Source: Butyrivibrio sp. NC2002
Lineage (GTDB): Bacteria; Bacillota; Clostridia; Lachnospirales; Lachnospiraceae
Direction of reading: 5' to 3'
Length of the DNA stretch: 64,000 nucleotides
Assembly (NCBI RefSeq): GCF_000702265.1
Contig: NZ_JNKZ01000010.1
Location: forward strand, 1 to 64,000
Below are positions 17,964-26,002 of the stretch, piece after piece. Positions within the stretch are counted from its first letter, which is position 1. Each line of letters begins with the position of its first letter. Under the pieces are notes generated by a model. That model worked only from the letters and a program-made list of their open reading frames with translations. It ran no database searches and was not told the origin of the DNA. Both the position numbers and the translations under genes were made by a program.

Positions 17964-18043
17964 TTGTCAAAAATGCAACGAATTTTGAACTTATTTTGTC
18001 AAAAATACAACACATATTTAAGCGATTTTGTCAAAAATACAAC
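17964..18043. repeat. three 16-bp direct repeats at exact 32-bp spacing
   Basis: TTGTCAAAAATRCAAC occurs at 17964, 17996 and 18028; just to the left each copy is also T-rich, so that the core TTTTGTCAAAA is a near-perfect palindrome. The intervening 16 bp are unrelated AT-rich sequence. An inverted, slightly shortened copy (TGTATTTGACAA) lies at about 18098. Reiterated sites of this kind mark the ends of IS21-, Mu- or Tn7-type transposons, where the transposase binds several times. No transposase gene remains nearby. Confidence 0.6.
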
Positions 18044-18114
18044 ATGTTACCTTTTTCGACCATGCTCAGTTGAACGATAGTCACATTTGTGCCCCCTGTA
18101 TTTGACAACAAGAT

Positions 18115-18180
18115 TATCTGCTTGCGCCGCCTCCGTCTGAATAACCACCACCGACGGAATCACTTGAATCAGAATAACTA
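18115..18180 (-). pseudogene. C-terminal tail fragment, first of two copies
   Basis: The minus strand encodes SYSDSSDSVGGGYSDGGGAS, R and a stop. This Ser/Gly/Asp-rich tail resembles the C-termini of TPM-domain or DUF2207-type membrane proteins. The same 66 bp recur at 51763-51828 with about three differences. Nothing upstream extends the protein convincingly. The remaining part of 17911-18222 holds the 32-bp repeats and no other gene. Confidence 0.5.
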
Positions 18181-18222
18181 CTATTGTCATACACTTTTCC
18201 TCCATAAAAACAGCCACCTGTT

Positions 18223-19485
18223 TTACGGCAAAGGAAAATGCGCGTTGTCTGCAGGGATATGTTTGTGTACTTTGTAGGAGATACCATTTCTTTTAAGCTC
18301 ATCAAGCAGACTCTGAATTATGATATCTTCCTCAAATCTTTGATGTACAGTTAGGAAAATCCTTCCTCCGACTGCGGCAACTTCAGTAAGCAAGGCATTG
18401 GCGCTTGGTACGTGAGTCCAGAATTCAGAGATATACTCTTCAACAGCTTTATACTTCCATTTTCCAACATAGCTTACCATATATGTGAAAAGCAAACGTC
18501 CTCCTGAGAGAGACCTTGCAAATACATCATATTTTTCAGCAAGAGTTGGAGCTGAATCAAGCATTAGACGGTTTCGGTTAGCAGAAAAAGTCATAGCTCC
18601 GGCTACCCGTTCAGAATCGCTCTGAATAAACGTCTTTCCACGGTAAACTGTGCATTGCCTGTCGAATGGCATGTTTCTTATTTTGTCGCTGTAATCAAGA
18701 AAAACCGTACTAACACAGTTGTGATGTGTGATTGAAGCTCCAAGCATAGGTCGTGCATTTATTATATATGAGCCCATGATTTTCTTATCCCGGTCAGGGT
18801 AAAGCGAATCTATCACTCTGGCATTTAAAAGAGCTATCATCGTTCCCGGGCTCGCATCGTTTGCGGATGTATACTTGAGAAAATCAGCTTCTGAGATCTC
18901 AATATCTATAAGGTTAAGATCTGCTGTATGAAACCCTGCATCTTTCTCCAGGGAGAATGCGGGCGTATATGAAGGTGTGGCAACATTTGACAGATCTATC
19001 TCGGGAAGGTAATCCAAAGGGTCTATTGCCTCTTCAGGACGCACTTCATCCTCAAGTGTGCGAACGCCCTTGTGATCCGTCACACCATACCTTCTTGAGC
19101 AATACTCATAAAGCAAGGTTGAAAGAACCATATACATACCAGTCCCGTCAAGAAGGCCGTGATATATGTCAAGATAGATAAAATCGTCCCTGTAGCATAC
19201 AGCCCATACATGATAATTGGTCTCTTCGCTGTTCAAGCTGATTCTTTTATTGTCATTTATAAGTGCAATTTCATTGGGGTTATCCTCATAATATACCCGT
19301 TTTTCGTCCCTCTTCATCTGCACGGATAGATAAGGATAGCGCTTTGAAGTATTTCTCACCGCTTCTGAAAGCATCTCACCGTTTATCTCATCTTTCATTC
19401 GCACACACAGTCTTACAGTGTAATCCATATTTAGTCCAAAGCTTCCATATACATGCAATACATCGCCGCGCGTCAATTCTTTCAA
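18223..19485 (-). CDS. condensation / alcohol-acetyltransferase-like protein
   Basis: 420 residues of the CoA-dependent acyltransferase superfamily. The HXXXDG-type motif is DIYHGLLDGTGMYMVL (about residues 126-141), with the second-half SYIINARPMLGASITHHNCV and FTYMVSYVGKWKY segments. Its nearest known groups are alcohol acetyltransferases and the mycolipid/PapA-type transferases, so it likely acylates a small alcohol or lipid; the substrate is unknown. The start is a TTG at 19485 with a strong AGGAGG 8 bases upstream. It stands alone. Confidence 0.75.
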   Translation of the reverse strand: MKELTRGDVLHVYGSFGLNMDYTVRLCVRMKDEINGEMLSEAVRNTSKRYPYLSVQMKRDEKRVYYEDNPNEIALINDNKRISLNSEETNYHVWAVCYRDDFIYLDIYHGLLDGTGMYMVLSTLLYEYCSRRYGVTDHKGVRTLEDEVRPEEAIDPLDYLPEIDLSNVATPSYTPAFSLEKDAGFHTADLNLIDIEISEADFLKYTSANDASPGTMIALLNARVIDSLYPDRDKKIMGSYIINARPMLGASITHHNCVSTVFLDYSDKIRNMPFDRQCTVYRGKTFIQSDSERVAGAMTFSANRNRLMLDSAPTLAEKYDVFARSLSGGRLLFTYMVSYVGKWKYKAVEEYISEFWTHVPSANALLTEVAAVGGRIFLTVHQRFEEDIIIQSLLDELKRNGISYKVHKHIPADNAHFPLP

Positions 19486-19688
19486 TCTTTTGTCCTCCTA
19501 TTCTCGTATTTACAAACTGAAATATGCGTTGTTAGAAAGTACTATCCGGAAGTGTTTCAGCTACTTTATTGAATTTATCGATTTACAACATAGTCCTTAA
19601 GACTTATTATATCATGAGTGCTCTTTCATAATAGAAACAGATAGATTATGCAGAGATTAAGATAAATCAACAAAGGATATGTGATCTG

Positions 19689-20576
19689 ATGGATAAAAAT
19701 AAAATTAAAGGAATATTATTAACAACCATTGGTGCTGCCTGCTGGGGTCTTTCTGGCTCAGTTGGGCAGTATCTTTTTGACGTGCAAATGATGGACAGCA
19801 GATGGCTTGTGCCTATCAGGTTGGGACTTTCCGGAGTGCTAATTCTACTGTACTCACTTATCAAATATCCAGACTCTGTTTTTTTACCATGGAAAAGCAA
19901 AGAAAAGGCAGTAACTATGCTCATCTATGGACTGGCAGGTGTGTCAGCATGTCAGTTCCTGTACTTTCTCACAATAGAACTGTCCACTGCAGCTGTTGGA
20001 ACAATCATGCAAGATTTGGCTCCAATATTCATCCTGGGATATACATGTATAACAACCAAGAGATTTCCCAAGTTTTTGGAAATATTGTCAATCATAATGG
20101 CTCTACTGGGTGTGTTCTTTCTTACAAGCCATGGCAATATCACCGCAATGACAGTACCGTCAGCGGCACTTTTTACAGGTGTCTTAAGCGCTGTTTGTGT
20201 TATGATTTATAACGTGCTTGCGCCAAAACTCACCAATGACATTCCGGTCATAGTTGCACAGGGGTGGTCGTTCCTGCTTGGAGGTATATGCATTGGTATC
20301 ATTTTCAGAACCTGGACAATCCACTATATTCCGAATCTCTATGGAATAATAGGCATTTTATTCGTTATTGTAGTTGGCAACCTCTGCGCTTTCACTCTGT
20401 ATATCAGTGGTGTGAAACTTATAGGACCATCTAAAGCAATTCTCTATAGTTTTGCTGAGCCTCTGACCGCAGCAGTCATTTCTACAGTTGTGCTCGGAAG
20501 TGCGTTTACGGCATTTGATGCACTGGGTTTTGCGATGATCTTTATCATGTTATGGCTGATTACACTTAGTAAGTAA
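19689..20576 (+). CDS. EamA/DMT-family transporter
   Basis: 295 residues with ten membrane helices in two EamA halves. The start (GILLTTIGAACWGLSGSVGQ) and the second half (AALFTGVLSAVCVMIYNVLA and GPSKAILYSFAEPLTAAVIS) are typical of the drug/metabolite exporter superfamily. It probably exports a small metabolite. A GGAT site lies about 12 bases before the ATG. It is divergent from the acyltransferase at 18223. Confidence 0.88.
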   Translation: MDKNKIKGILLTTIGAACWGLSGSVGQYLFDVQMMDSRWLVPIRLGLSGVLILLYSLIKYPDSVFLPWKSKEKAVTMLIYGLAGVSACQFLYFLTIELSTAAVGTIMQDLAPIFILGYTCITTKRFPKFLEILSIIMALLGVFFLTSHGNITAMTVPSAALFTGVLSAVCVMIYNVLAPKLTNDIPVIVAQGWSFLLGGICIGIIFRTWTIHYIPNLYGIIGILFVIVVGNLCAFTLYISGVKLIGPSKAILYSFAEPLTAAVISTVVLGSAFTAFDALGFAMIFIMLWLITLSK

Positions 20577-20645
20577 AATGGTTATAAGTATATGAAGAAA
20601 GTATTTTTGTTTTGTTTCCCCAATATTTCTGTTTTATTAAAAAAA

Positions 20646-20800
20646 CTATGATTCAAAAGAAACTATAGAAGTAGTTCCTTTTCCCAGAACACTTTTTACA
20701 GTAATTTCCGCACCGCAGATATCTATGACTCTTTTCACAAGGGCAAGACCAAGACCGTTGCCCTTTGTTACATGATAAGTAGTCTGGTGTATCCAACTCC
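20646..20800 (-). pseudogene. C-terminal remnant of a sensor histidine kinase
   Basis: The minus strand reads TYHVTKGNGLGLALVKRVID, then ICGAEITVKSVLGKGTTSIV and a stop at 20646. This is the G2 box and final strands of a HATPase_c domain. The N and G1 boxes, the dimerisation domain and the sensor are missing. Between here and 21000 nothing else codes except the toxin promoter region. Confidence 0.75.
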
Positions 20801-20867
20801 GCGTATCCAATTTCATTCTATGGGTTATCTCATCCCTACAAATCCCTACAAATCTTCCTATTTGTCA

Positions 20868-20896
20868 TTGACTATCGAATATATGTTTGATAAAAT
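20868..20896 (+). promoter_or_regulatory. promoter of the type I toxin gene
   Basis: TTGACT at 20868-20873, a 17-bp spacer, and TAAAAT at 20891-20896. Transcription would start near 20903 and give a 5' leader of about 105 bases before the toxin ATG at 21010, a long leader typical of type I toxin mRNAs. Confidence 0.6.
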
Positions 20897-21009
20897 TTCT
20901 CTCGGTGTTACCAGTAATCACGGTAGGCGGTTAGTCCTTCAATCGGAGGACTGTGACCTCTGTTATCATAGAAATCTCTTTGAGAAATCTTTGTTGGAGG
21001 TATTTGCTT

Positions 21010-21111
21010 ATGCTCACCATCAGTGACCTTATCGCAGTGCTTGCACTGTGTGCGACTTTTTTTAGTCTTGGTTACATGTTTGGCATGCATGATTCCAAGG
21101 CACAAAAATAA
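21010..21111 (+). CDS. small hydrophobic type I toxin (holin-like family)
   Basis: 33 residues, beginning MLTISDLIAVLALCATFFSL and ending GYMFGMHDSKAQK. One membrane helix with a charged tail matches the short putative holin-like toxins of type I systems in Firmicutes (TxpA/BsrG-like). GGAGG lies 8 bases before the ATG. It has its own sigma-70 promoter and shares its terminator hairpin with an oppositely transcribed RNA that overlaps its 3' end. Too short for most gene finders. Confidence 0.7.
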   Translation: MLTISDLIAVLALCATFFSLGYMFGMHDSKAQK

Positions 21112-21197
21112 CCGCCCTTTGTCCTGCCAGACTGAGCGGTTATTTCGATAACTAATCATAATTCAGGGCTAACCGTCTACCGGTAGCACCTTTAACT
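21100..21197 (-). ncRNA. antisense RNA antitoxin, predicted
   Basis: A minus-strand promoter has TTGACG at 21232-21227, a 17-bp spacer and TACTAT at 21209-21204, predicting a start near 21197. Transcription runs to the hairpin and T run at about 21100, giving an RNA of about 95 bases. It is fully complementary to the 3' untranslated region and last codons of the toxin mRNA, the same layout as txpA/RatA and bsrG/SR4 of Bacillus subtilis. Confidence 0.65.
21107..21144. terminator. bidirectional terminator shared by toxin mRNA and antisense RNA
   Basis: AATAACCGC at 21107-21115 pairs with GCGGTTATT at 21136-21144. Read on the minus strand the hairpin is followed by TTTTTG, a good U tract; read on the plus strand the tract is weaker (TTATTTCG). 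Confidence 0.65.
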
Positions 21198-21319
21198 AAT
21201 ATAATAGTACCATCACCGCTCTTTATCGTCAAACACATATTCTTTTTTTCATAAATCTTTTCATAAATTTGGTGTACCCATGTTAATAATTAGTAATGGA
21301 TAGTCCGAGGCTCTTCTCT

Positions 21320-21348
21320 TTGATTTTTCTATGGAGCTGCATTATAGT
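21320..21348 (+). promoter_or_regulatory. probable promoter of the MFS/LRR gene
   Basis: TTGATT at 21320-21325 and TATAGT at 21343-21348 with a 17-bp spacer, ending 27 bp before the ATG at 21376. Confidence 0.5.
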
Positions 21349-21375
21349 AAATATGAGACTATAAGGAGAAAAGAT

Positions 21376-21486
21376 ATGAAACTTTATGCAGTACTGTTTT
21401 CACTCTATATGCTGGAATTTCAGTTGTTCTTCTATCTCGAGGGGACGATTGATGGTGTTTTATCCCGTGACCACTATGCAATCTGA
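21376..21486 (+). pseudogene. N-terminal part of the MFS-type protein, ended by an in-frame TGA
   Basis: The ATG at 21376 follows AAGGAG by 7 bases. It encodes MKLYAVLFSLYMLEFQLFFY and on to SRDHYAI, then TGA at 21484. The following codons are in the same frame and continue directly into the next entry (IVVSAGFLLFGASR). A Trp codon changed to TGA is the simplest explanation. This is the real start of the transporter; the downstream GTG start lacks a ribosome site. Confidence 0.7.
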
Positions 21487-21492
21487 ATTGTT

Positions 21493-23547
21493 GTGAGCGC
21501 GGGATTTCTTTTGTTTGGTGCATCGAGGGCGGCATTTAGCAGTTTGCGGATTCGTCAGTTCATTTTGATGTGTTCTAATATTGTCTATGCGTTATCCATG
21601 GTTTTCATTATGTTTTTTGGCACTGAGATGCCTTTTCTGTTCCTGCTTACCGCGGGGGTGTCATTAGGTTGCCTTGGCGGTGCAGTATATTATTTCATGG
21701 CTGTGGAATTCTACATGAAGAATAATGCGGGGCTTGTAATGGCTCTGGCAGCATCTGTTCCTTATATACTGCAACAGTTGCTGACTCCACTGATGGGAAA
21801 TAAGTTAATTAATTTTGCGATTCTTGTTGTGCTGTTCTGTACAATCACTTTTTTTGCTATTGCTCATCCCAATGATTTTATACTGGACGATTCATTGCCC
21901 TTTGCCGAGGAGACTTCCGAATACAGGCGGAGTCTTGTCTCTGACAAACTCAGGGTCCTTATTATGTTCCCGGCAGCTCTGATCATTGCAATCTACATGG
22001 AGTACACATGGGGAGAGGCTCTTCGAGTTGAAGCGGTAAATATGTATGGATGGCAGAGATTTGCAGCTATACTGGGGTGTTTTTATATCGGCTGTCTTGC
22101 TGATTACAAGAAGCACAGATACATGGATGTTGCGCTGGTGGCAGCATTCCTCCTGTATACCTTTGGAACTTATATGTCAGGTGAAGCAGGTATGAGACTT
22201 GCTTTTTCCTATTTTCTTGCAGGTGTATACACAGGATACCTGAACATTGCCTTCTGGTTTCTTGCTCCCAAAACAAGGCATCCCGAATTATGGGCGTGTC
22301 TTGGAAGAGTCCTCTCTCTCTTCGAAGGATTTGCAGCTATGGTTATCGGAATAGTCGTGGGAGGGAGCATTGCTGTCCGGATTATAACAAACATTTCTCT
22401 TCTAACCATGGTTATGTGTCTGTATGCGTTAAAGGGTAGGGGTGTGACCGGAAAGATTACAACATCGTCAGACAAGACAAATGGTTCCGGATGGGTTGAG
22501 GGAACTTTAGATGTAAGTAAATTTAGCTTTGATACCAGTACCGGGACATTTTCTATGGGAGCAGATGTTGGTGCTGTTACTTTTAATGGAACTAAATTGG
22601 TAGTTATAGGCGAACGTACAGCAGGCTCTAGCAAAAATAATGGTGAACCTTCTATTAAATTCAATGGTTCAGGAAGTGCAACGATTATAATGAGCTCTGA
22701 AGCTAAACTGACACTTGTTGGTACAATTAGAATAAATGGAAATGATTATGCATCTTTCTCAGATGCGGAAAAAGCAGGGATGTTAACAGTAACTGGAGGA
22801 ACAATAAATACCGATGGTAGCATAACATCCACCTCCACCCCCATCGAGGTCGGTTCTGTAGCCTACGAACAAAATAAAACACCTTCCACCAGCGCATCCT
22901 ACAAAGTAACATCTACAGATGAAGGTAATCGCACGGTGACATATGACAAGCCTGCGGAGGGGGCAGAAGGAACAGAGCAGGTTAAGGCCACCGTTACCCT
23001 TACTGATGGCAATACATATACAGTAACAGCTATTTCTGAGAATGCATTTAATAACTTTGAAAACAAGAATAAGATAAAGAAGATTGAAATTGCAGATACA
23101 GTAAAAGAAATCGGCAATAACGCATGCAAAGACATGGCTGAACTCACTGATGTCACAGGTGGTAAAGGAGTGACATCCATTGGAAAAGGGGCATTTTCAA
23201 ATTGCTCAAAGCTTAAGAACTTTTCAGGTTTTGATAACCTTGAGATAATCAATGAAGAAGCTTTCAACAAATGCAAGAAACTTACTAAAGTCACCATCGG
23301 TGTGAAAGTAAAAAAGATAGGTAAGAAGGCTTACTATAAATGCTCATCACTTAAAAATATAACAGTGAAATCCACCAAGCTTACCAAGAAATCCAAGGTT
23401 GGTGCAAAGGCATTCGGGAAGATTCACAAAAAAGCAAAGTTCAAAATGAAGATGAGTAAGAAGGATGCCAAGAAATATAAAACAAAAACAATCAAGGTAT
23501 TTAAGAATAAATCAATCGGATATGTAAATACATGGAAAGTTAGCTGA
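21493..23547 (+). CDS. chimera: MFS-type membrane half joined to a BspA-like leucine-rich-repeat tail
   Basis: 684 residues. Residues 1 to about 315 have nine or so membrane segments and resemble an MFS-type carrier, lacking its last helices. At about LYALKGRGVTGKITTSSDKT the sequence switches to a secreted-type region: beta-rich linkers, then BspA-like LRR_5 repeats (IKKIEIADTVKEIGNNA, KGVTSIGKGAFSNCSKLKNF, IINEEAFNKCKKLTKVTIG) and a Lys-rich end. A carrier and a surface LRR are not expected in one chain, so this looks like a gene fusion by deletion or recombination. The true start is probably at 21376, blocked by a TGA. Likely non-functional. Confidence 0.7.
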   Translation: MSAGFLLFGASRAAFSSLRIRQFILMCSNIVYALSMVFIMFFGTEMPFLFLLTAGVSLGCLGGAVYYFMAVEFYMKNNAGLVMALAASVPYILQQLLTPLMGNKLINFAILVVLFCTITFFAIAHPNDFILDDSLPFAEETSEYRRSLVSDKLRVLIMFPAALIIAIYMEYTWGEALRVEAVNMYGWQRFAAILGCFYIGCLADYKKHRYMDVALVAAFLLYTFGTYMSGEAGMRLAFSYFLAGVYTGYLNIAFWFLAPKTRHPELWACLGRVLSLFEGFAAMVIGIVVGGSIAVRIITNISLLTMVMCLYALKGRGVTGKITTSSDKTNGSGWVEGTLDVSKFSFDTSTGTFSMGADVGAVTFNGTKLVVIGERTAGSSKNNGEPSIKFNGSGSATIIMSSEAKLTLVGTIRINGNDYASFSDAEKAGMLTVTGGTINTDGSITSTSTPIEVGSVAYEQNKTPSTSASYKVTSTDEGNRTVTYDKPAEGAEGTEQVKATVTLTDGNTYTVTAISENAFNNFENKNKIKKIEIADTVKEIGNNACKDMAELTDVTGGKGVTSIGKGAFSNCSKLKNFSGFDNLEIINEEAFNKCKKLTKVTIGVKVKKIGKKAYYKCSSLKNITVKSTKLTKKSKVGAKAFGKIHKKAKFKMKMSKKDAKKYKTKTIKVFKNKSIGYVNTWKVS

Positions 23548-23563
23548 TATCTTTTCATAAAAT

Positions 23564-23690
23564 ATCGAAAAGGCGGGGAAATTGATATTTCCCCGCCTTC
23601 TCACATCACCGTGCGTACCGTTCGGTACACGACGGTTCAACCAACTTAACAAGTGACGCGCCTTTCGGCGTAGTAGTCAGCCATGGAGAC
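23564..23690 (-). mobile_element. 3' remnant of a group II intron (domains V and VI)
   Basis: On the minus strand, CGTGTACC-GAAC-GGTACGCACGG forms a domain-V-like hairpin with a tetraloop and internal bulge, preceded by GCCGAAAGGCG and GAACCG and followed by GGTGATGTGAGAAGG. Next comes a long GGCGGGGAAAT/ATTTCCCCGCC hairpin (domain VI position) and the end TTTTCGAT. This order matches the 3' end of bacterial group II introns with the typical GTGTGAGAGG link. No reverse transcriptase remains. The hairpin could also serve as terminator for the LRR gene. Confidence 0.6.
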
Positions 23691-23708
23691 TAATCCAAAA
23701 CTGGTTCC

Positions 23709-24194
23709 TTAATTGCATCCGATCATAACCTCTGAAAAAGCCAGATGTTTTATCTTCTCATAATCTGCAGGACAGATGTGCTTTATCTCTTTATCCGGGA
23801 CAAGCTTAAATCCATCATAAGTAAACTTCGGAGTAGTTGCACAGGACATAAAACAGAAACTACCCTTATCAAGGTTTTCTGCCGCAAAAATAGCTCCTTT
23901 AGGAATCACAGCCATTGCAAGCTGGTCTTCCCCAGAACCAATTACAACTTCAGACAAGATTCCATCTATTATCATGGTAATCTTCAGCCCACAGCCCTCA
24001 TGGTGGTACCAAATCTCATCACAGTCGATCTGATGAAAATGCGAAATATCCTCTCCTTCAAGCAGAAAATAGATACTTCCCATAAGTGACCGGTCTGCAT
24101 GTGAAAAAGGTGCTGTATAAACTTCTGCAAAACATCCACCTTCAGTATGCTGTTCTAAATGGTATTTTTGTCTTAAATACTCTGCTCTTGTCAT
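23709..24194 (-). CDS. DUF985-family cupin protein
   Basis: 161 residues. The motifs TEGGCFAEVYTAPF, GSIYFLLEGEDISHFHQIDC and DEIWYHHEGCGL, then MAVIPKGAIFAAENLD are those of the DUF985 cupin family. The histidines in SHFH and the later conserved residues form a cupin-like pocket; family function is not well established. AGAGGT precedes the ATG. It faces away from the intron remnant and is followed by the GDSL gene in the opposite-neighbour position with its own start site. Confidence 0.85.
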   Translation of the reverse strand: MTRAEYLRQKYHLEQHTEGGCFAEVYTAPFSHADRSLMGSIYFLLEGEDISHFHQIDCDEIWYHHEGCGLKITMIIDGILSEVVIGSGEDQLAMAVIPKGAIFAAENLDKGSFCFMSCATTPKFTYDGFKLVPDKEIKHICPADYEKIKHLAFSEVMIGCN

Positions 24195-24280
24195 GCCGGT
24201 ACCTCTTATTTACATAATGTAAGTTATAGCCTGCAAAACTACTACATTTGTAATACTACTCATATCAGCCCTGCCCCAAC

Positions 24281-24931
24281 TTAACAAAACCCTTCATCCT
24301 TAAGCTTTCTGTAAACAGCTTCCCCAAGGTACCTCTGATTCTTAACATCAAGATGCACCCCGTCTGCGCTGCTTACAGCACACACCTTTGCAGCATCAAG
24401 AAACATACAGCCATACATCTCAGCAAGCTGCTTGTACCAGGTAGATAATTCCGAAGAAACCTTAGAACACCTCTCAAAATCAAAGCAGTCAGAAAGCCAT
24501 GAACCTTCACCGCAGGCACCTATTATCGGAGGAGAAATAAGTAAAACCTTCATAGAATCCCCCATCCTGAACCTGTTATGTGACTGTACCTTTTCAAGGA
24601 AAATCTGCATTTCCCCTGCTATATCCATACTTGTATACTGAAACTTCCTCTTTAAGTCATTAGCCCCAAGAAGGATGATCATAAGATCAAGAGGCGACTG
24701 ACTCTCTATACAGGGAATGACATATTTTAAACCATTCTTTTCCCCTTCAGCAGGATCATCTGTCGCAATAGTCCTTCCGTTGTGGCCCTCTTCGATCACA
24801 ACAAAGTCACTTCCAAGGTGCTTATGTAAAACACCGGTCCATCTGTCCTCATCTTCCATCCTCACCTTCTTATAGGGATCAAATCCCCAGGTAAGCGAAT
24901 CCCCAAAACAAAGTACTCTCTTCTTTTCCAT
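24281..24931 (-). CDS. SGNH/GDSL-type hydrolase
   Basis: 216 residues. Block I is LCFGDSLTWGFDPY (catalytic serine), block III LLGANDLKRKF, and block V near the end DGVHLDVKNQ (catalytic Asp and His). This places it with arylesterase-like SGNH hydrolases that deacetylate or hydrolyse esters. No signal peptide, so cytoplasmic. AGGGGAGAAG lies about 8 bases upstream of the ATG. Confidence 0.88.
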   Translation of the reverse strand: MEKKRVLCFGDSLTWGFDPYKKVRMEDEDRWTGVLHKHLGSDFVVIEEGHNGRTIATDDPAEGEKNGLKYVIPCIESQSPLDLMIILLGANDLKRKFQYTSMDIAGEMQIFLEKVQSHNRFRMGDSMKVLLISPPIIGACGEGSWLSDCFDFERCSKVSSELSTWYKQLAEMYGCMFLDAAKVCAVSSADGVHLDVKNQRYLGEAVYRKLKDEGFC

Positions 24932-25041
24932 ACAAAACTTCTCCCCTTGGATATTGAGATTTTATGATTTTAGCTTCCGAGGACTTCTCCATTTGTTGAA
25001 GAAATCCTGCCTCCTGAAAAGCTATCCGTTGACACTGGTCA

Positions 25042-25137
25042 TTATAAGACTATTTCACATCGCTCCATGATAAGCCGCTTCAAGTCTTCCTTCATATCAT
25101 AATCCGGTACATAGGACTGATCAACTTCAACAAGCAT
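25042..25137 (-). CDS. possible 31-residue small protein
   Basis: MLVEVDQSYVPDYDMKEDLK followed by RLIMERCEIVL and a stop. The ATG has a [10 protein letters not shown] AGGAG 8 bases upstream. It could be a real small gene or the remaining start of a longer one; nothing matches it. It sits between the acylphosphatase and GDSL genes. Confidence 0.3.
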   Translation of the reverse strand: MLVEVDQSYVPDYDMKEDLKRLIMERCEIVL

Positions 25138-25164
25138 CTATATCACTCCTATCAATTGCTCCAA

Positions 25165-25446
25165 CTAATACCTTATCTGAAAAGTACTCTCATCCTCCAG
25201 CGGTATCGTAGCTTTTGTCATATCCAGCACATCTATGTATCGTCCACTTTTTACCTTTTCTATGAACAGTTCGATTGTGTCACTGTCTCCTTGGGCCTCC
25301 ACTGTTACTGAGCCATTCCACTCATTTTTAACCCAGCCTGTCAGCCCGTACATGGTTGCTGTATGATATGCAGTGTATCTAAATCCAACTCCCTGCACGT
25401 ATCCTTTAAAATTTAAATGTACTCTGATGATTTCTTTCATATCCAA
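25165..25446 (-). CDS. acyP: acylphosphatase
   Basis: 93 residues with the complete acylphosphatase signature: FKGYVQGVGFRYTAYHTA (phosphate-binding loop with the catalytic arginine) and GLTGWVKNEWNGSVTVEAQG (with the catalytic asparagine). It hydrolyses the carboxyl-phosphate bond of acyl phosphates in the cytoplasm. The start overlaps the end of the upstream zinc-ribbon gene: either the TTG at 25446, which has GGAG at good distance, or the ATG at 25440 overlapping the TGA. Probably cotranscribed with that gene. Confidence 0.9.
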   Translation of the reverse strand: MDMKEIIRVHLNFKGYVQGVGFRYTAYHTATMYGLTGWVKNEWNGSVTVEAQGDSDTIELFIEKVKSGRYIDVLDMTKATIPLEDESTFQIRY

Positions 25447-25706
25447 TTGTAGTCTCCGCCTGTTACAGCCAGGGATAAAAGTGCATCAATTCGCTCAACC
25501 TCTTCTTTTCCCTCGACAACCTGAATTAGCTTGGCTGTTTCTTTTACTACGGGCATTTCCTCGTCGGGGCCTATTTCCATATCGGGCTGTTTACCGCAGT
25601 ACGGGCATACTATACTCGGTCCTACTTTTGTGGACAAAAATCTGTTTGCACATTCACTGCATTCATAAAAGCCTGCAATTGTGGTTTCATCTGGTACGTA
25701 ATACAT
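25437..25706 (-). CDS. small zinc-ribbon protein
   Basis: 89 residues. Two CXXC knuckles (YECSECANRF and IVCPYCGKQP) form a rubredoxin/zinc-ribbon-like fold at residues 15-38, followed by an acidic helical part. No membrane span. It overlaps the acylphosphatase start, so the two are translationally linked. Specific role unknown. Confidence 0.7.
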   Translation of the reverse strand: MYYVPDETTIAGFYECSECANRFLSTKVGPSIVCPYCGKQPDMEIGPDEEMPVVKETAKLIQVVEGKEEVERIDALLSLAVTGGDYNWI

Positions 25707-25804
25707 ACTATGTATCTCCTATTCAAATTATTCTACTCTTTTCAAGATAACACTCATGAAAATATGCTTCAAGCCGATTAATCACGCGCGACATCTGTAT
25801 CGAT

Positions 25805-25957
25805 AGTTTTGATTTAGTTTAATGCCTTAGATTCTTACCCTTTGAAGAAATTTCTCTTGCGCAAAATGCAATGCAATCCAGTTCATGTTCATCCATCTTT
25901 ATTAGAAAATTTCCTCAGAAAATGATTTTTTTAGTTTTGATTTAGTTTAATGCCTTA
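25805..25957. repeat. pair of 25-bp perfect direct repeats, 128 bp apart
   Basis: The same 25 bp (starting AGTTTTGATTTAGTTTAATG) occur at 25805-25829 and 25933-25957, just upstream of the tannase-like lipoprotein gene. Between them the minus strand could encode only a 25-residue peptide (MDEHELDCIAFCAREISSKG and on). The repeat may be a regulatory site or a footprint of an excised or duplicated segment. The gap 25707-26002 holds nothing else I can support. Confidence 0.7.
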
Positions 25958-26002
25958 TCATCGAAATATCGAAACAAAAAGAATTTTATCCAGGAGGCAT
26001 CA

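Noticed and set aside
17964..18043. CRISPR array
   Set aside because: Only three 16-bp repeats with 16-bp AT-rich gaps and no cas genes. Repeat and spacer lengths are far too short.
25726..25890. Two tiny minus-strand frames (23 and 25 residues) in the 25707-26002 gap
   Set aside because: No ribosome sites worth naming and no similarity known to me. They overlap the direct repeats and may be decayed coding sequence.
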